Position numbers and translations under genes: made by a program. From JAQUBU01 sp036677685 (GTDB lineage: Bacteria; Bacillota; Syntrophomonadia; Syntrophomonadales; Syntrophomonadaceae), in contig JAVBWA010000040.1 of NCBI GenBank assembly GCA_036677685.1, positions 1 through 64,000 of the forward strand: DNA of 64,000 bases, read 5' to 3'. The stretch's first letter is position 1. Each line of letters begins with the position of its first letter. Below are positions 17,438 through 25,211 of the stretch, piece after piece. The notes below the pieces were generated by a model. That model did not search any database and was not told the origin of the DNA. It saw only the letters and a list, made by a program, of their open reading frames with translations.

Positions 17438-17980
17438 TTGTCTGATTTAATCGGAAGTAGAGTCCGCAGTATCAGAAAAGCTCTTAATTTGACACAAGAA
17501 GCATTAGCTGCGCAGTTAGGCGTATCTCAACAACACATATCACACATTGAGAATGGTACTAAACGGGCATCTGAACTTCTGGTTAAGCTGTTATGCTTGC
17601 TTTTTAACACTACTGAGACGTGGTTGACCACCGGTAAAGGCAATATGTTCCTTAGTGATGAAGAGCTTGTTAAAAATCAAATAAGCCGCCTGGGTGAACA
17701 TAACTTCGCTGAAGCTTTAAATAAACTGTTAAACGATGACTCCCTGGAAATCATAAGAACCCTGCTAATTGCTAATTCGGGAGAAAAACCTTTGGAACCT
17801 TCATTGGGGTATATGATCGATTTTTTGATAGAATTGTGGTCCTTGAATGATGAAAAGCTTAAAACATGGGCCTTTGTTCAATTTGAAAGGGCCTTTCCTG
17901 AAGATGTAAAAGCTATGGTTCAAAAAAAATCCGTAAGAAGCCGAATACCGGATTATACCTTGCCAGGTTCACAAATCTGA
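17438..17980 (+). CDS. XRE-family transcriptional regulator
   Basis: About 180 aa. TTG 17438 is chosen because GGGAG lies 8 nt before it; an ATG at 17357 would add 27 residues with no ribosome site and no domain. The helix-turn-helix spans about 8-62 (IGSRVRSIRKAL, then LTQEALAAQLGVSQQHISHIENG). The C-terminal half is helical without a recognisable domain. The stretch TTETWLTTGKG is typical of SinR/phage-repressor-like HTH proteins. Targets unknown; it stands alone after a long AT-rich region. Confidence 0.85.
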   Translation: MSDLIGSRVRSIRKALNLTQEALAAQLGVSQQHISHIENGTKRASELLVKLLCLLFNTTETWLTTGKGNMFLSDEELVKNQISRLGEHNFAEALNKLLNDDSLEIIRTLLIANSGEKPLEPSLGYMIDFLIELWSLNDEKLKTWAFVQFERAFPEDVKAMVQKKSVRSRIPDYTLPGSQI

Positions 17981-18155
17981 CATTTGTCATTTACAGCATG
18001 GTCAAAGTGCTAAATCATATTAATTAGGCAATGATTTTGGGTTATATTAGATATATTTGGCAGCAAAGACCGGGCTTTATTTATTAGCAGGAAAAAGGAT
18101 TTTAATATAGAAATATGAAATATTGCAGGAAGATGAAAACGAGGGGGCTTTATTT

Positions 18156-18434
18156 ATGGAAGAAAAGAAATCCAATTATAACAAGGTTATAGTTTCAATA
18201 TTTGGCGAAGACTATATTGTAAAGGGTAATGAAAGCCCGGAATATATGGAAATGCTGGCATCTTATGTTGACCGGAGGATGAAAATGATCCAGCAGCGGA
18301 ATTATAATCTTTCCAATACCAAAATTGCAGTGCTGACAGCCCTTAACCTTGCCGATGAATTAAACAAGCTCCAGGAGGATTATGATGAGATGGTCAAGAC
18401 TCTGGAAGAAGAGAAGAAAAACAGGATGGGATAA
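18156..18434 (+). CDS. zapA: Cell division protein ZapA
   Basis: 92 aa, FtsZ-ring-associated protein. ATG 18156 follows GAGGGGG. The N-terminal part (VIVSIFGEDYIVKGNESPEYM) and the C-terminal coiled coil (about 55-90, rich in E/K/L) match ZapA. ZapA bundles FtsZ filaments at midcell. It is 3 nt from polX; the zapA-polX-mutS2 neighbourhood is common in Firmicutes. Confidence 0.85.
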   Translation: MEEKKSNYNKVIVSIFGEDYIVKGNESPEYMEMLASYVDRRMKMIQQRNYNLSNTKIAVLTALNLADELNKLQEDYDEMVKTLEEEKKNRMG

Positions 18435-18437
18435 ATT

Positions 18438-20111
18438 ATGACGAACCGCGAAGTCGCCATAATCCTGGATCGCATAGCTGATATTTTACAAATTAAAGAC
18501 GATACTTCTTTTTTTAAAATACAAGCCTATCACAAAGCTGCCAATTCTATATACCACCTGGATGAAGACCTGAATACTTTGAAACAGGCGAATCGCATCG
18601 GGGAAATTCCCGGAGTGGGTAAGGCGGTAAAAGCCAAAATTGAAGAAATTCTCGAAAAAGGAAGCTGTGAGTACTATGAGCGGTTGACGGCTGAGATGCC
18701 GGTAGGGGTGCTCGATATGCTTTCCTTGCCCGGAATAGGACATAAGACGGTAAAAACCATATATGAGCAGTTGGGTATAGATAATTTAGATGATCTTTTA
18801 AAAGCTGCAGAAGAACGCAAAATCAGAACTCTGCCCGGTCTGGGCGGTAAGACCGAGTATAACATTAAAAAAGGGATGGAACTGCTAAGGCAGCATGGAG
18901 GCAAAGTAACCTTGGGCTTGGCATTGCCGCTTGCCGAAGATTTCCGCGATTTCCTTTTGGAAGCCGGCTCTGTGGAAAATGCTTGTATTGTAGGCAGCAT
19001 TCGACGGGGGAAACCGCTGGTTAGCGATATAGATATTCTGGTAGCCTCTTTTGATTATCCGCAAATTCTGCAAAAAGTCAGCAATTATAAGGGATTGGTA
19101 AAGATAACCGAGCATGACCACTCCTGTATAAAAGGTATTATAACTCACCACATTGAGTTTGAAGTAATAATTGTTCCGCCTTCGGAGTATTTCTCTTCTC
19201 TAATACGGACCACCGGGTCCAAGGCCCACCGCAGCCTGCTTTTTGAAGGTGCAGAAGCTACTCAATTACTGGAAATAAATAGTGAAAAAGAATTTTATAG
19301 CCGGCTCGGAATGGATTATATCCCGCCCGAACTGCGGGAAAACCGGGGAGAGATTGAAGCCGCCCATAAACATGACTTACCGCAGTTGCTTGACCTTGAG
19401 GATATAAAGGGAGATTTGCACATTCACTCCAAATGGAGCGACGGCGCCCATGAAATCAAGGAAATGGTTGATTCCGCCCGGAGCCTGGGCTATTCCTATA
19501 TTGCCATTACCGATCACTCCAGGTCATTGGCGATCAGCGGAGGGCTGAACGAAGAGAGGCTTAATAAGCAGCGAATTGTTATTGATGCATTAAACAGCCA
19601 ACTGGAGAGCTTTCAAATCTTAAAGGGCAGCGAAGTTGATATATTGAAAGACGGACGCCTTGATTTTGAAGACGATCTATTAAAAGACCTGGATCTGGTA
19701 ATTGCTTCGATTCACAGCAATTTCAGACTAGACAGAGATAAACAGACTGAACGAATTATACAAGCCGCCAAAAATGAGCATGTCGATATTATCGCCCACC
19801 TTACCGGCCGCCTGCTGAATCGCCGCAACGGTTATGATTTGGATTTGGACAGAGTTTTGGAAACAAGCTCGAAGAACCATACTATTTTGGAAATCAATGC
19901 CCACCCCGACCGCTTGGATATCGACGAGGAAATCGCCCGCCAGGCCAAGGGTATGGACATAAAAATCGCCGTCAACAGTGATGCCCACCATAAGCAGGAT
20001 CTGAATTTAATGAAGTATGGGATTATGACTGCCCGCCGGGGTTGGCTTGAACCGGACGATGTGGTAAATACATGGGAAAAGGATAAACTGTTGAGTTACT
20101 TACGGGAATAA
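18438..20111 (+). CDS. polX: DNA polymerase X with PHP domain
   Basis: 557 aa. Order: helix-hairpin-helix 8 kDa-like region (to about 150; GIGHKTVKTI, GLGGKTEYNI), the polymerase palm (GSIRRG, then D197 and D199 in SDIDIL), and a C-terminal PHP domain (about 325-555; DLHIHSKWSDG, ITDHSRSL, SIHSNF, INAHPDRLD, NSDAH). The PHP part of such proteins is a 3'-5' exonuclease/AP endonuclease. The third catalytic carboxylate, normally Asp, appears as E242 by alignment to the VPP that follows. Bacterial PolX fills short gaps in base-excision repair. It follows zapA by 3 nt. Confidence 0.9.
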   Translation: MTNREVAIILDRIADILQIKDDTSFFKIQAYHKAANSIYHLDEDLNTLKQANRIGEIPGVGKAVKAKIEEILEKGSCEYYERLTAEMPVGVLDMLSLPGIGHKTVKTIYEQLGIDNLDDLLKAAEERKIRTLPGLGGKTEYNIKKGMELLRQHGGKVTLGLALPLAEDFRDFLLEAGSVENACIVGSIRRGKPLVSDIDILVASFDYPQILQKVSNYKGLVKITEHDHSCIKGIITHHIEFEVIIVPPSEYFSSLIRTTGSKAHRSLLFEGAEATQLLEINSEKEFYSRLGMDYIPPELRENRGEIEAAHKHDLPQLLDLEDIKGDLHIHSKWSDGAHEIKEMVDSARSLGYSYIAITDHSRSLAISGGLNEERLNKQRIVIDALNSQLESFQILKGSEVDILKDGRLDFEDDLLKDLDLVIASIHSNFRLDRDKQTERIIQAAKNEHVDIIAHLTGRLLNRRNGYDLDLDRVLETSSKNHTILEINAHPDRLDIDEEIARQAKGMDIKIAVNSDAHHKQDLNLMKYGIMTARRGWLEPDDVVNTWEKDKLLSYLRE

Positions 20112-20147
20112 AGCGAGGGACAGAGGCTCAATACTAAATCAGTACCT

Positions 20148-20282
20148 ATAACGAGGCGAAGTCTGAAAGAAATCTTTCCATTATGTTTTGTGCCTTGAAC
20201 GAAGCGAGAGGAATGATAATAAATATATCTACCGCCTCGTTGCAGCGGTGGTTGAAACTGCTCCGCAGTTTCTTCCGATGCT
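20148..20282 (+). repeat. Modular intergenic repeat family A, copy 3 (inner type II)
   Basis: Full-length copy: ATAACGAGGCG, an inner TCTGAAAGAAATCTTT block, CGCCTCGTTGCAGCGG, then the AAACTGC-TCC-GCAGTTT hairpin and CTTCCGATGCT. It lies between polX and the DUF421 gene. Confidence 0.8.
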
Positions 20283-20324
20283 GAAGGAAGCCGCTTTGGG
20301 TTTTTCTGATTTGGAGGAGCAAGC

Positions 20325-21005
20325 ATGTTAATCTATGCCTTAAGGGCAATCGGTATGTACTTCCTGGCTTTATTAATGATCAGGCTGCTGGGCAAAAGAG
20401 CGCTTGGGGAGCTTGGCCCTTTTGATTTTGTGGTTATGACCGGGGTAGGTCATACTGTAGTGTCAGTTGCCCTGGACAAAAGCATACCGTACTACGAAGG
20501 AATAGTTATTCTCGCTACCCTTGCGATATTGGAATATTTCATGGGATATTTGGCCTTGAAGAATCAGACTCTATCTCACCTGATAACCGGAAAACCGGTC
20601 ATCCTGATTGATCAGGGAAAAGTTGTCAAAAGCAACATGGCAAAGGAAAAGTTCAATCTTGATGATCTCCTGCAGGAATTGCGAAAACGCGGGATCAGAA
20701 ATATAGCCGAGGTGGAAAAGGGCATACTTGAATCGTGCGGGGGGTTTACCGTAATAATGAACGAACAGGATGAACCGGTTACCCGGCGTGACCTGGGTAT
20801 AAATCCACAACGGGATCAGGACAATTTCTTAACCATCAGCAATCAATCCCGAAAAGAGTTTTTTAGCCGCCAGGACCAAAATGTAATACTTAAGGAAGCA
20901 GTGCATCTGCCGGAAGCTTTAAAAAACATTGAGGAGAGCCTGCAAATGATTTGTGATAAAATTGACTATCTGGAAAGCAAAATAAAACTATTAGAAAAGA
21001 AATAG
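20325..21005 (+). CDS. DUF421 membrane protein (YetF/YrbG-like)
   Basis: 226 aa. Three N-terminal TMs (to about 85) include the family motif RLLGKRALGELGPFDFVV. The soluble part follows, with GKPVILIDQGKV and an LDDLLQELRKRGI stretch typical of DUF421. Spore-membrane DUF421 proteins (YetF, SpoVAEa partner 2Duf type) affect spore heat resistance, but vegetative ones exist too. TTTGGAGGAG precedes the ATG. The C-terminus ends in a short coiled coil. It is 11 nt before the Nif3 gene. Confidence 0.85.
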   Translation: MLIYALRAIGMYFLALLMIRLLGKRALGELGPFDFVVMTGVGHTVVSVALDKSIPYYEGIVILATLAILEYFMGYLALKNQTLSHLITGKPVILIDQGKVVKSNMAKEKFNLDDLLQELRKRGIRNIAEVEKGILESCGGFTVIMNEQDEPVTRRDLGINPQRDQDNFLTISNQSRKEFFSRQDQNVILKEAVHLPEALKNIEESLQMICDKIDYLESKIKLLEKK

Positions 21006-21016
21006 GGGGAGCAAAC

Positions 21017-21976
21017 ATGAAACTAAGCAGCATTTATGAATTGGCAGTAAGTATGGGGAAAAAATATGACCCCCGGGGCGGGTATCTGGAAATCTTTATG
21101 GATGAGCAAAAAAGGGATTTTGAAAAACTGTCTGAAGATGAAAAAGCGTATTATGATCAGGAGCGCTTGGACAACCCCTTCAGCGACACCCGCATTCTGG
21201 TGGGTTCGGGCGAGGAAGAAATAACGAGCATCCTCTGTGGTATAGATATGGAAACACCGGAGGTTTTGCTGGCTGACCGCCTGCGGGAAAGAGGCCGCAG
21301 GATTGATCTTATCCTGGCCCATCATCCTGAAGGAATAGCTCAGGCCGGGATGCACGGGGTAATGCAGGTTCAAACGGATATGCTGGAAAGGGCGGGAGTT
21401 CCAATTAATATTGCAGAGGGCATCATGGCCTCAAGAATATCCGAAGTGCAGAGGGGGATGATGCCGCTAAACCACCAGCGCGCAGTTGATGCGGCCCGGC
21501 TGCTCGACTTCCCGTTCATGTGCGTTCATTCTCCGGCTGATAATATGGTAAACGACTATCTGCAGAGACTAATGGAGCAGAATAAAATATCCACGGTGGG
21601 AGATATAATCGAACTGCTTAATGAGGAACCCGAATTCAGCCAGGCGCGTAAACTAAAGGCGGGTCCTAGAATTCTGGCGGGAGACAAGAAAAGAAAAGCA
21701 GGTAAAATATTTATTAAAATGACCGGAGGCACTTCGGGGTCGGAAAAAGCCTATGAAAAGCTGGCACAGGCTGGAGTGGGAACTATGCTGAGCATGCATA
21801 TGACTGAAAAGCATCGTCTGGCAGCCAAGGAGAATCATATCAATGTAATCATCACCGGACATATGGCCAGCGACTCCTTGGGTATGAACCTTTTGCTTGA
21901 TGAACTGGAACAGGCAGGAATCGAAGTCATACCATGCTCGGGGCTGATAAGGGCGAAGAGAACCAGGGTTGGATAA
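21017..21976 (+). CDS. Nif3-like family protein
   Basis: 319 aa. The N-terminal metal motif LILAHHPEG and the central HSPADN fit the dinuclear-metal Nif3/YbgI family. The insert DEQKRDFEKLSEDEKAYYDQ near the N-terminus and the GTSGSEKAYEKLAQAGVGTML region are typical of the longer Clostridial members. Molecular function of the family is unsettled (GTP cyclohydrolase-like or hydrolase). AGGGGGAGC precedes the ATG. Probably cotranscribed with the DUF421 gene. Confidence 0.8.
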   Translation: MKLSSIYELAVSMGKKYDPRGGYLEIFMDEQKRDFEKLSEDEKAYYDQERLDNPFSDTRILVGSGEEEITSILCGIDMETPEVLLADRLRERGRRIDLILAHHPEGIAQAGMHGVMQVQTDMLERAGVPINIAEGIMASRISEVQRGMMPLNHQRAVDAARLLDFPFMCVHSPADNMVNDYLQRLMEQNKISTVGDIIELLNEEPEFSQARKLKAGPRILAGDKKRKAGKIFIKMTGGTSGSEKAYEKLAQAGVGTMLSMHMTEKHRLAAKENHINVIITGHMASDSLGMNLLLDELEQAGIEVIPCSGLIRAKRTRVG

Positions 21977-22135
21977 AAAAATGCCAATGAAAGATTTTAA
22001 TTAATGGTCTTCGGCTCTGGAGGGAATAATTGCATTGATTATTTACATTGATTGAAGACATGCATAATAAAAGCATATGATATAATGTAAGTAATTCCAT
22101 TTCATTGACTATTACTGAAAAAAGGAGGTTGTCTT

Positions 22136-22459
22136 ATGGAAAACATGAAAAAGTACAAAGGCAAGTTGTTAAACGAACTCCTCCAGCAAGGTGGTTTCAG
22201 TGTGGCTTATGATGGAGATTTAATTGACGGCAAGCCAAATGGAACAGGCAGAGCTTATTACAAGGATGGCCGGATCTATGAAGGCGAGTGGCAGGATGCG
22301 CAGCCCCACGGGCAAGGAAAACTATATTATGCCAATCTGAACCTATGGTATGAAGGGGAATGGAAAAAAGGCAAGCGGGAAGGTTTGGGCACCTCGTATT
22401 ATGAAGATGGAACCCCGGCGTTCGCAGGGGAATGGAAGAATGGCAGCCCTCTGAAGTAA
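22136..22459 (+). CDS. MORN-repeat protein
   Basis: 107 aa, AAAGGAGG before the ATG. After a 20-residue lead, three to four MORN repeats follow: YDGDLIDGKPNGTG, YEGEWQDAQPHGQG, YEGEWKKGKREGLG and FAGEWKNG. Each repeat is a beta-hairpin; bacterial MORN proteins are thought to mediate membrane or protein contacts. No signal peptide. A hairpin follows directly. The function here is unknown. Confidence 0.85.
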   Translation: MENMKKYKGKLLNELLQQGGFSVAYDGDLIDGKPNGTGRAYYKDGRIYEGEWQDAQPHGQGKLYYANLNLWYEGEWKKGKREGLGTSYYEDGTPAFAGEWKNGSPLK

Positions 22460-22506
22460 ACATATTCTCTAAAGTGGATATAAAGTGTAATATAGATAAT
22501 AATATT

Positions 22507-22702
22507 AAAAGGCGAGTACAACTCGCCTCAGACCGAACAAAAAAAACGAATAGCTGCGTTATTCAAGAAGCCCGTTCATTCAACGTACCTTATGTACGCC
22601 TCAATCACGGGCTTCTTGAATGCCTTGCTCTTCGCTTCTTTTGCTCGGTCTGCAAAACTACCGGCTTTTTTGAAAAGCTCAGGCGAGTAAAGCTCGCCTT
22701 TT
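22507..22702 (+). repeat. Composite palindrome holding repeat family B copy 2 and two terminator-like hairpins
   Basis: The outer shell is AAAAGGCGAG-TACA-ACTCGCCT (22507-22528) and, inverted, AGGCGAG-TAAAG-CTCGCCTTTT (22681-22702). Inside lies repeat B (22529-22652), which is itself a near-perfect palindrome (CAGACCGA to TCGGTCTG) with GAAGCCCGT / ACGGGCTTC arms around a GTAC-CTTAT-GTAC loop. The right hairpin has a TTTT run and ends only 28 nt before the U32 gene start. Confidence 0.75.
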
Positions 22703-22729
22703 GTCTGCTAAATGGGAGGTAATACTTTA

Positions 22730-25210
22730 ATGGAACTTTTGGCTCCGGCGGGAAGTTGGGATGCTTTTTTGGCGGCTATGGCCAATGGTGCGGATGCAGT
22801 CTATCTGGGCGGTAAAAGCTACAGCGCGCGCCAGTCGGCGGAGAATTTCGATGAGCGGCAAATAGCGCAGGCTCTGGAATATGCCCATCTGCGGGAAAAA
22901 AGAGTGTATATTACCATAAATACCCTGATTGATCAGAGTGAATTCGAGCCGGTTTTGGATTATATATGGAAGCTTTATCAAATGGGTGTGGACGCGGTTA
23001 TTATTCAGGATCTTGGCCTGATGGCGGCCATACGCTGCATTTTACCGGATTTGCGGGTGCACGCCAGCACCCAGATGACCATACATAATGCTGATGGAGC
23101 CAGGTTCCTGGTGGGGCAGGGGATAAAAAGAGCAGTATTAGCCCGGGAAATGGCTAATGGGGAAATTGCCGGCATTTGCCGCGAAGTACCAGAACTGGAG
23201 TTTGAAGTCTTTGGGCATGGAGCCTTGTGTTATTCATATTCCGGGCAATGTTTGTTCAGCAGCATGCTGGGAGGGCGGAGCGGCAACCGGGGAAAATGCG
23301 CCCAGCCCTGCCGCCTGCCTTATACTCTCAAGTCAAGCAATTCCAAGCTCCCGGGTATGGAGCGGCGAGCTTACCTGCTCAGCCCGGCCGATCTCTGTTT
23401 AATAGACCAGCTTGCCACTTTACAGGCTATCGGGGTCACTTCACTTAAGCTTGAAGGCCGGATGAAGCGCCCGGAATATGTAGCGATAGTAAGCAGGTCC
23501 TACCGTAAAGCTTTGGATGAATTGACTGCTTCCCCGGAAAAAACAATTGGACTAGAAAGTAAAGACCCGCTCCTGAGAATTTTCAACCGAACTTTTACAC
23601 CGGGCCACTTTTTGGGGGATAGAACCAGTTTTATGAGCATGGATCGCCCTGACAACCGGGGAGTGGAAATTGGAACAGTTCTCAGACAGAATCGCGAATA
23701 TTCGACCAGCATCAAATTGGCGGATGAAGTCCGCCTGGGCGATGGTCTGGAAATAAGAGGTCCCCGGGGGCGGGGTACCGCGTTGGAGATAAGAGAGTTA
23801 AAACTGGGAAACAAAGAAGTGAGCCGGGCCGAAGCTGGAGATGTCATAAGTTTGAAGCTTGGGGGTAAGGTGAAGGCTGGGGACCGGGTTTACAAGACCC
23901 ATGATCTTGGTTTGATAAAAACAGCTCTGGAGAGCATTAAGGCCGCAACTGAGCAGCGAATTCCAGTTGATGCTGAAGTTCATCTGGGCGAGGGCAAATC
24001 GCTTGAAATTGTACTGCTTGACGAAAAAGGGAACCGTGTTCAAGCGAATAGCCGGAGTCAAGCCCAAAGGGCGGAAAAACATCCACTGGATAAGCAGGTT
24101 TTGCATGAGAAGATAGATAAACTCGGTAATACCCCTTTTTATTTGCACAAGTTAACCGTATTCGGGGAGAACAACCTGATGATTCCCTTCAGTGAGATAA
24201 ATGACACACGCCGCAGGGCGGTTGAAGAGTTGCTGAATTTGCGTTTGCAAGTCTATAAGAAGCCGAATATGGAACAAAACGAATATCTGGCCCGCCGTCA
24301 GCAATATCTCGCTGCGGCTCCAAAATCTCAAAGCATTAAACAGGAAACGGTGCTAAGTATAGCAGTTGCCGGGGCAGGTGGCGCTTGTGCGGCTATAGAA
24401 GCAGGAGCCGGCCGGGTCTATCTGCATCTGGAGGGAATAGCGGTTAAGCAGCGGCCTCGCCTTGATGAAGTTAAACATGTCGTGGAGCGTGGCCGTCGGT
24501 CCGGTTGTGAAGTAGTCCTGGCATTGCCGCGCATTCAAAAGCCGAAAGACCGGGATTACCAGAATTATCTAGATTGCCAGCCGGACAGCGTAATGGTGGG
24601 TAACCTGGGGAGTTTATACTATTGTCTAAAGCGCGGTTTTAAAGTTTGGGCCGATTACAGCTTGAATGTTTTTAATCCCAAGGCCCTGGATTTGCTGCTG
24701 TCACAGGGAGTTGCCGGTGTGTGTCTTTCACCTGAGCTCAATTTTAAACAGTTGCAAAGCTTCAACAATATTGATAAAGTTGAACTGCTGGTTCATGGCG
24801 AAATAATGCTGATGACCTCGGAATTTTGTATACTCAAGGAAGTGCTGGGACCCCGGGCTGTCAAATGTCCGGGCTATTGCAAAGAAGGCAAATATTTTTT
24901 ACAGGACCAGAAAGGCTATCAATTTCCCATTGCAACGGATGATGCCTGTCGGTTCTACCTGTTTAATTCGCGTACTTTATGTTTAATCGGGGAATTGGCG
25001 CGTATCCTGGCTCAGCAACCGGAGAGTATCAGAATAGAAGCGCTGCGTGAAGATGTAGAACAGGTCGGCAAGCTGGTTACCATATACCGGCAAGCTATGG
25101 ATGCTGTTAAAGCCGGAAGTAAATCTGATTTAACACTTTGCAAGCAGAAGCTCGCCGAATTAAGCTTTTCACCCTTTACCAGAGGACATTTTAATCGCGG
25201 GGTAATGTAG
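22730..25210 (+). CDS. Peptidase U32 family protein with DUF3656
   Basis: 826 aa. ATG 22730 is chosen for the GGGAGG before it; the upstream ATG at 22712 has none. The N-terminus MELLAPAGSWDAF and GADAVYLGGKSYSAR are U32 hallmarks; the U32 signature reads FGHGALCYSYSGQC, followed by CAQPCRLPY. A DUF3656-like region lies in the middle. A second TIM-barrel-like part (about 545-770) has CPGYCKEGKYFL. Related RlhA and TrhP proteins hydroxylate 23S rRNA or tRNA and use an Fe-S cluster, so RNA modification is more likely than proteolysis. A terminator-like hairpin just upstream may attenuate it. The mutS2 ATG follows 1 nt after its stop. Confidence 0.87.
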   Translation: MELLAPAGSWDAFLAAMANGADAVYLGGKSYSARQSAENFDERQIAQALEYAHLREKRVYITINTLIDQSEFEPVLDYIWKLYQMGVDAVIIQDLGLMAAIRCILPDLRVHASTQMTIHNADGARFLVGQGIKRAVLAREMANGEIAGICREVPELEFEVFGHGALCYSYSGQCLFSSMLGGRSGNRGKCAQPCRLPYTLKSSNSKLPGMERRAYLLSPADLCLIDQLATLQAIGVTSLKLEGRMKRPEYVAIVSRSYRKALDELTASPEKTIGLESKDPLLRIFNRTFTPGHFLGDRTSFMSMDRPDNRGVEIGTVLRQNREYSTSIKLADEVRLGDGLEIRGPRGRGTALEIRELKLGNKEVSRAEAGDVISLKLGGKVKAGDRVYKTHDLGLIKTALESIKAATEQRIPVDAEVHLGEGKSLEIVLLDEKGNRVQANSRSQAQRAEKHPLDKQVLHEKIDKLGNTPFYLHKLTVFGENNLMIPFSEINDTRRRAVEELLNLRLQVYKKPNMEQNEYLARRQQYLAAAPKSQSIKQETVLSIAVAGAGGACAAIEAGAGRVYLHLEGIAVKQRPRLDEVKHVVERGRRSGCEVVLALPRIQKPKDRDYQNYLDCQPDSVMVGNLGSLYYCLKRGFKVWADYSLNVFNPKALDLLLSQGVAGVCLSPELNFKQLQSFNNIDKVELLVHGEIMLMTSEFCILKEVLGPRAVKCPGYCKEGKYFLQDQKGYQFPIATDDACRFYLFNSRTLCLIGELARILAQQPESIRIEALREDVEQVGKLVTIYRQAMDAVKAGSKSDLTLCKQKLAELSFSPFTRGHFNRGVM

Positions 25211-25211
25211 T

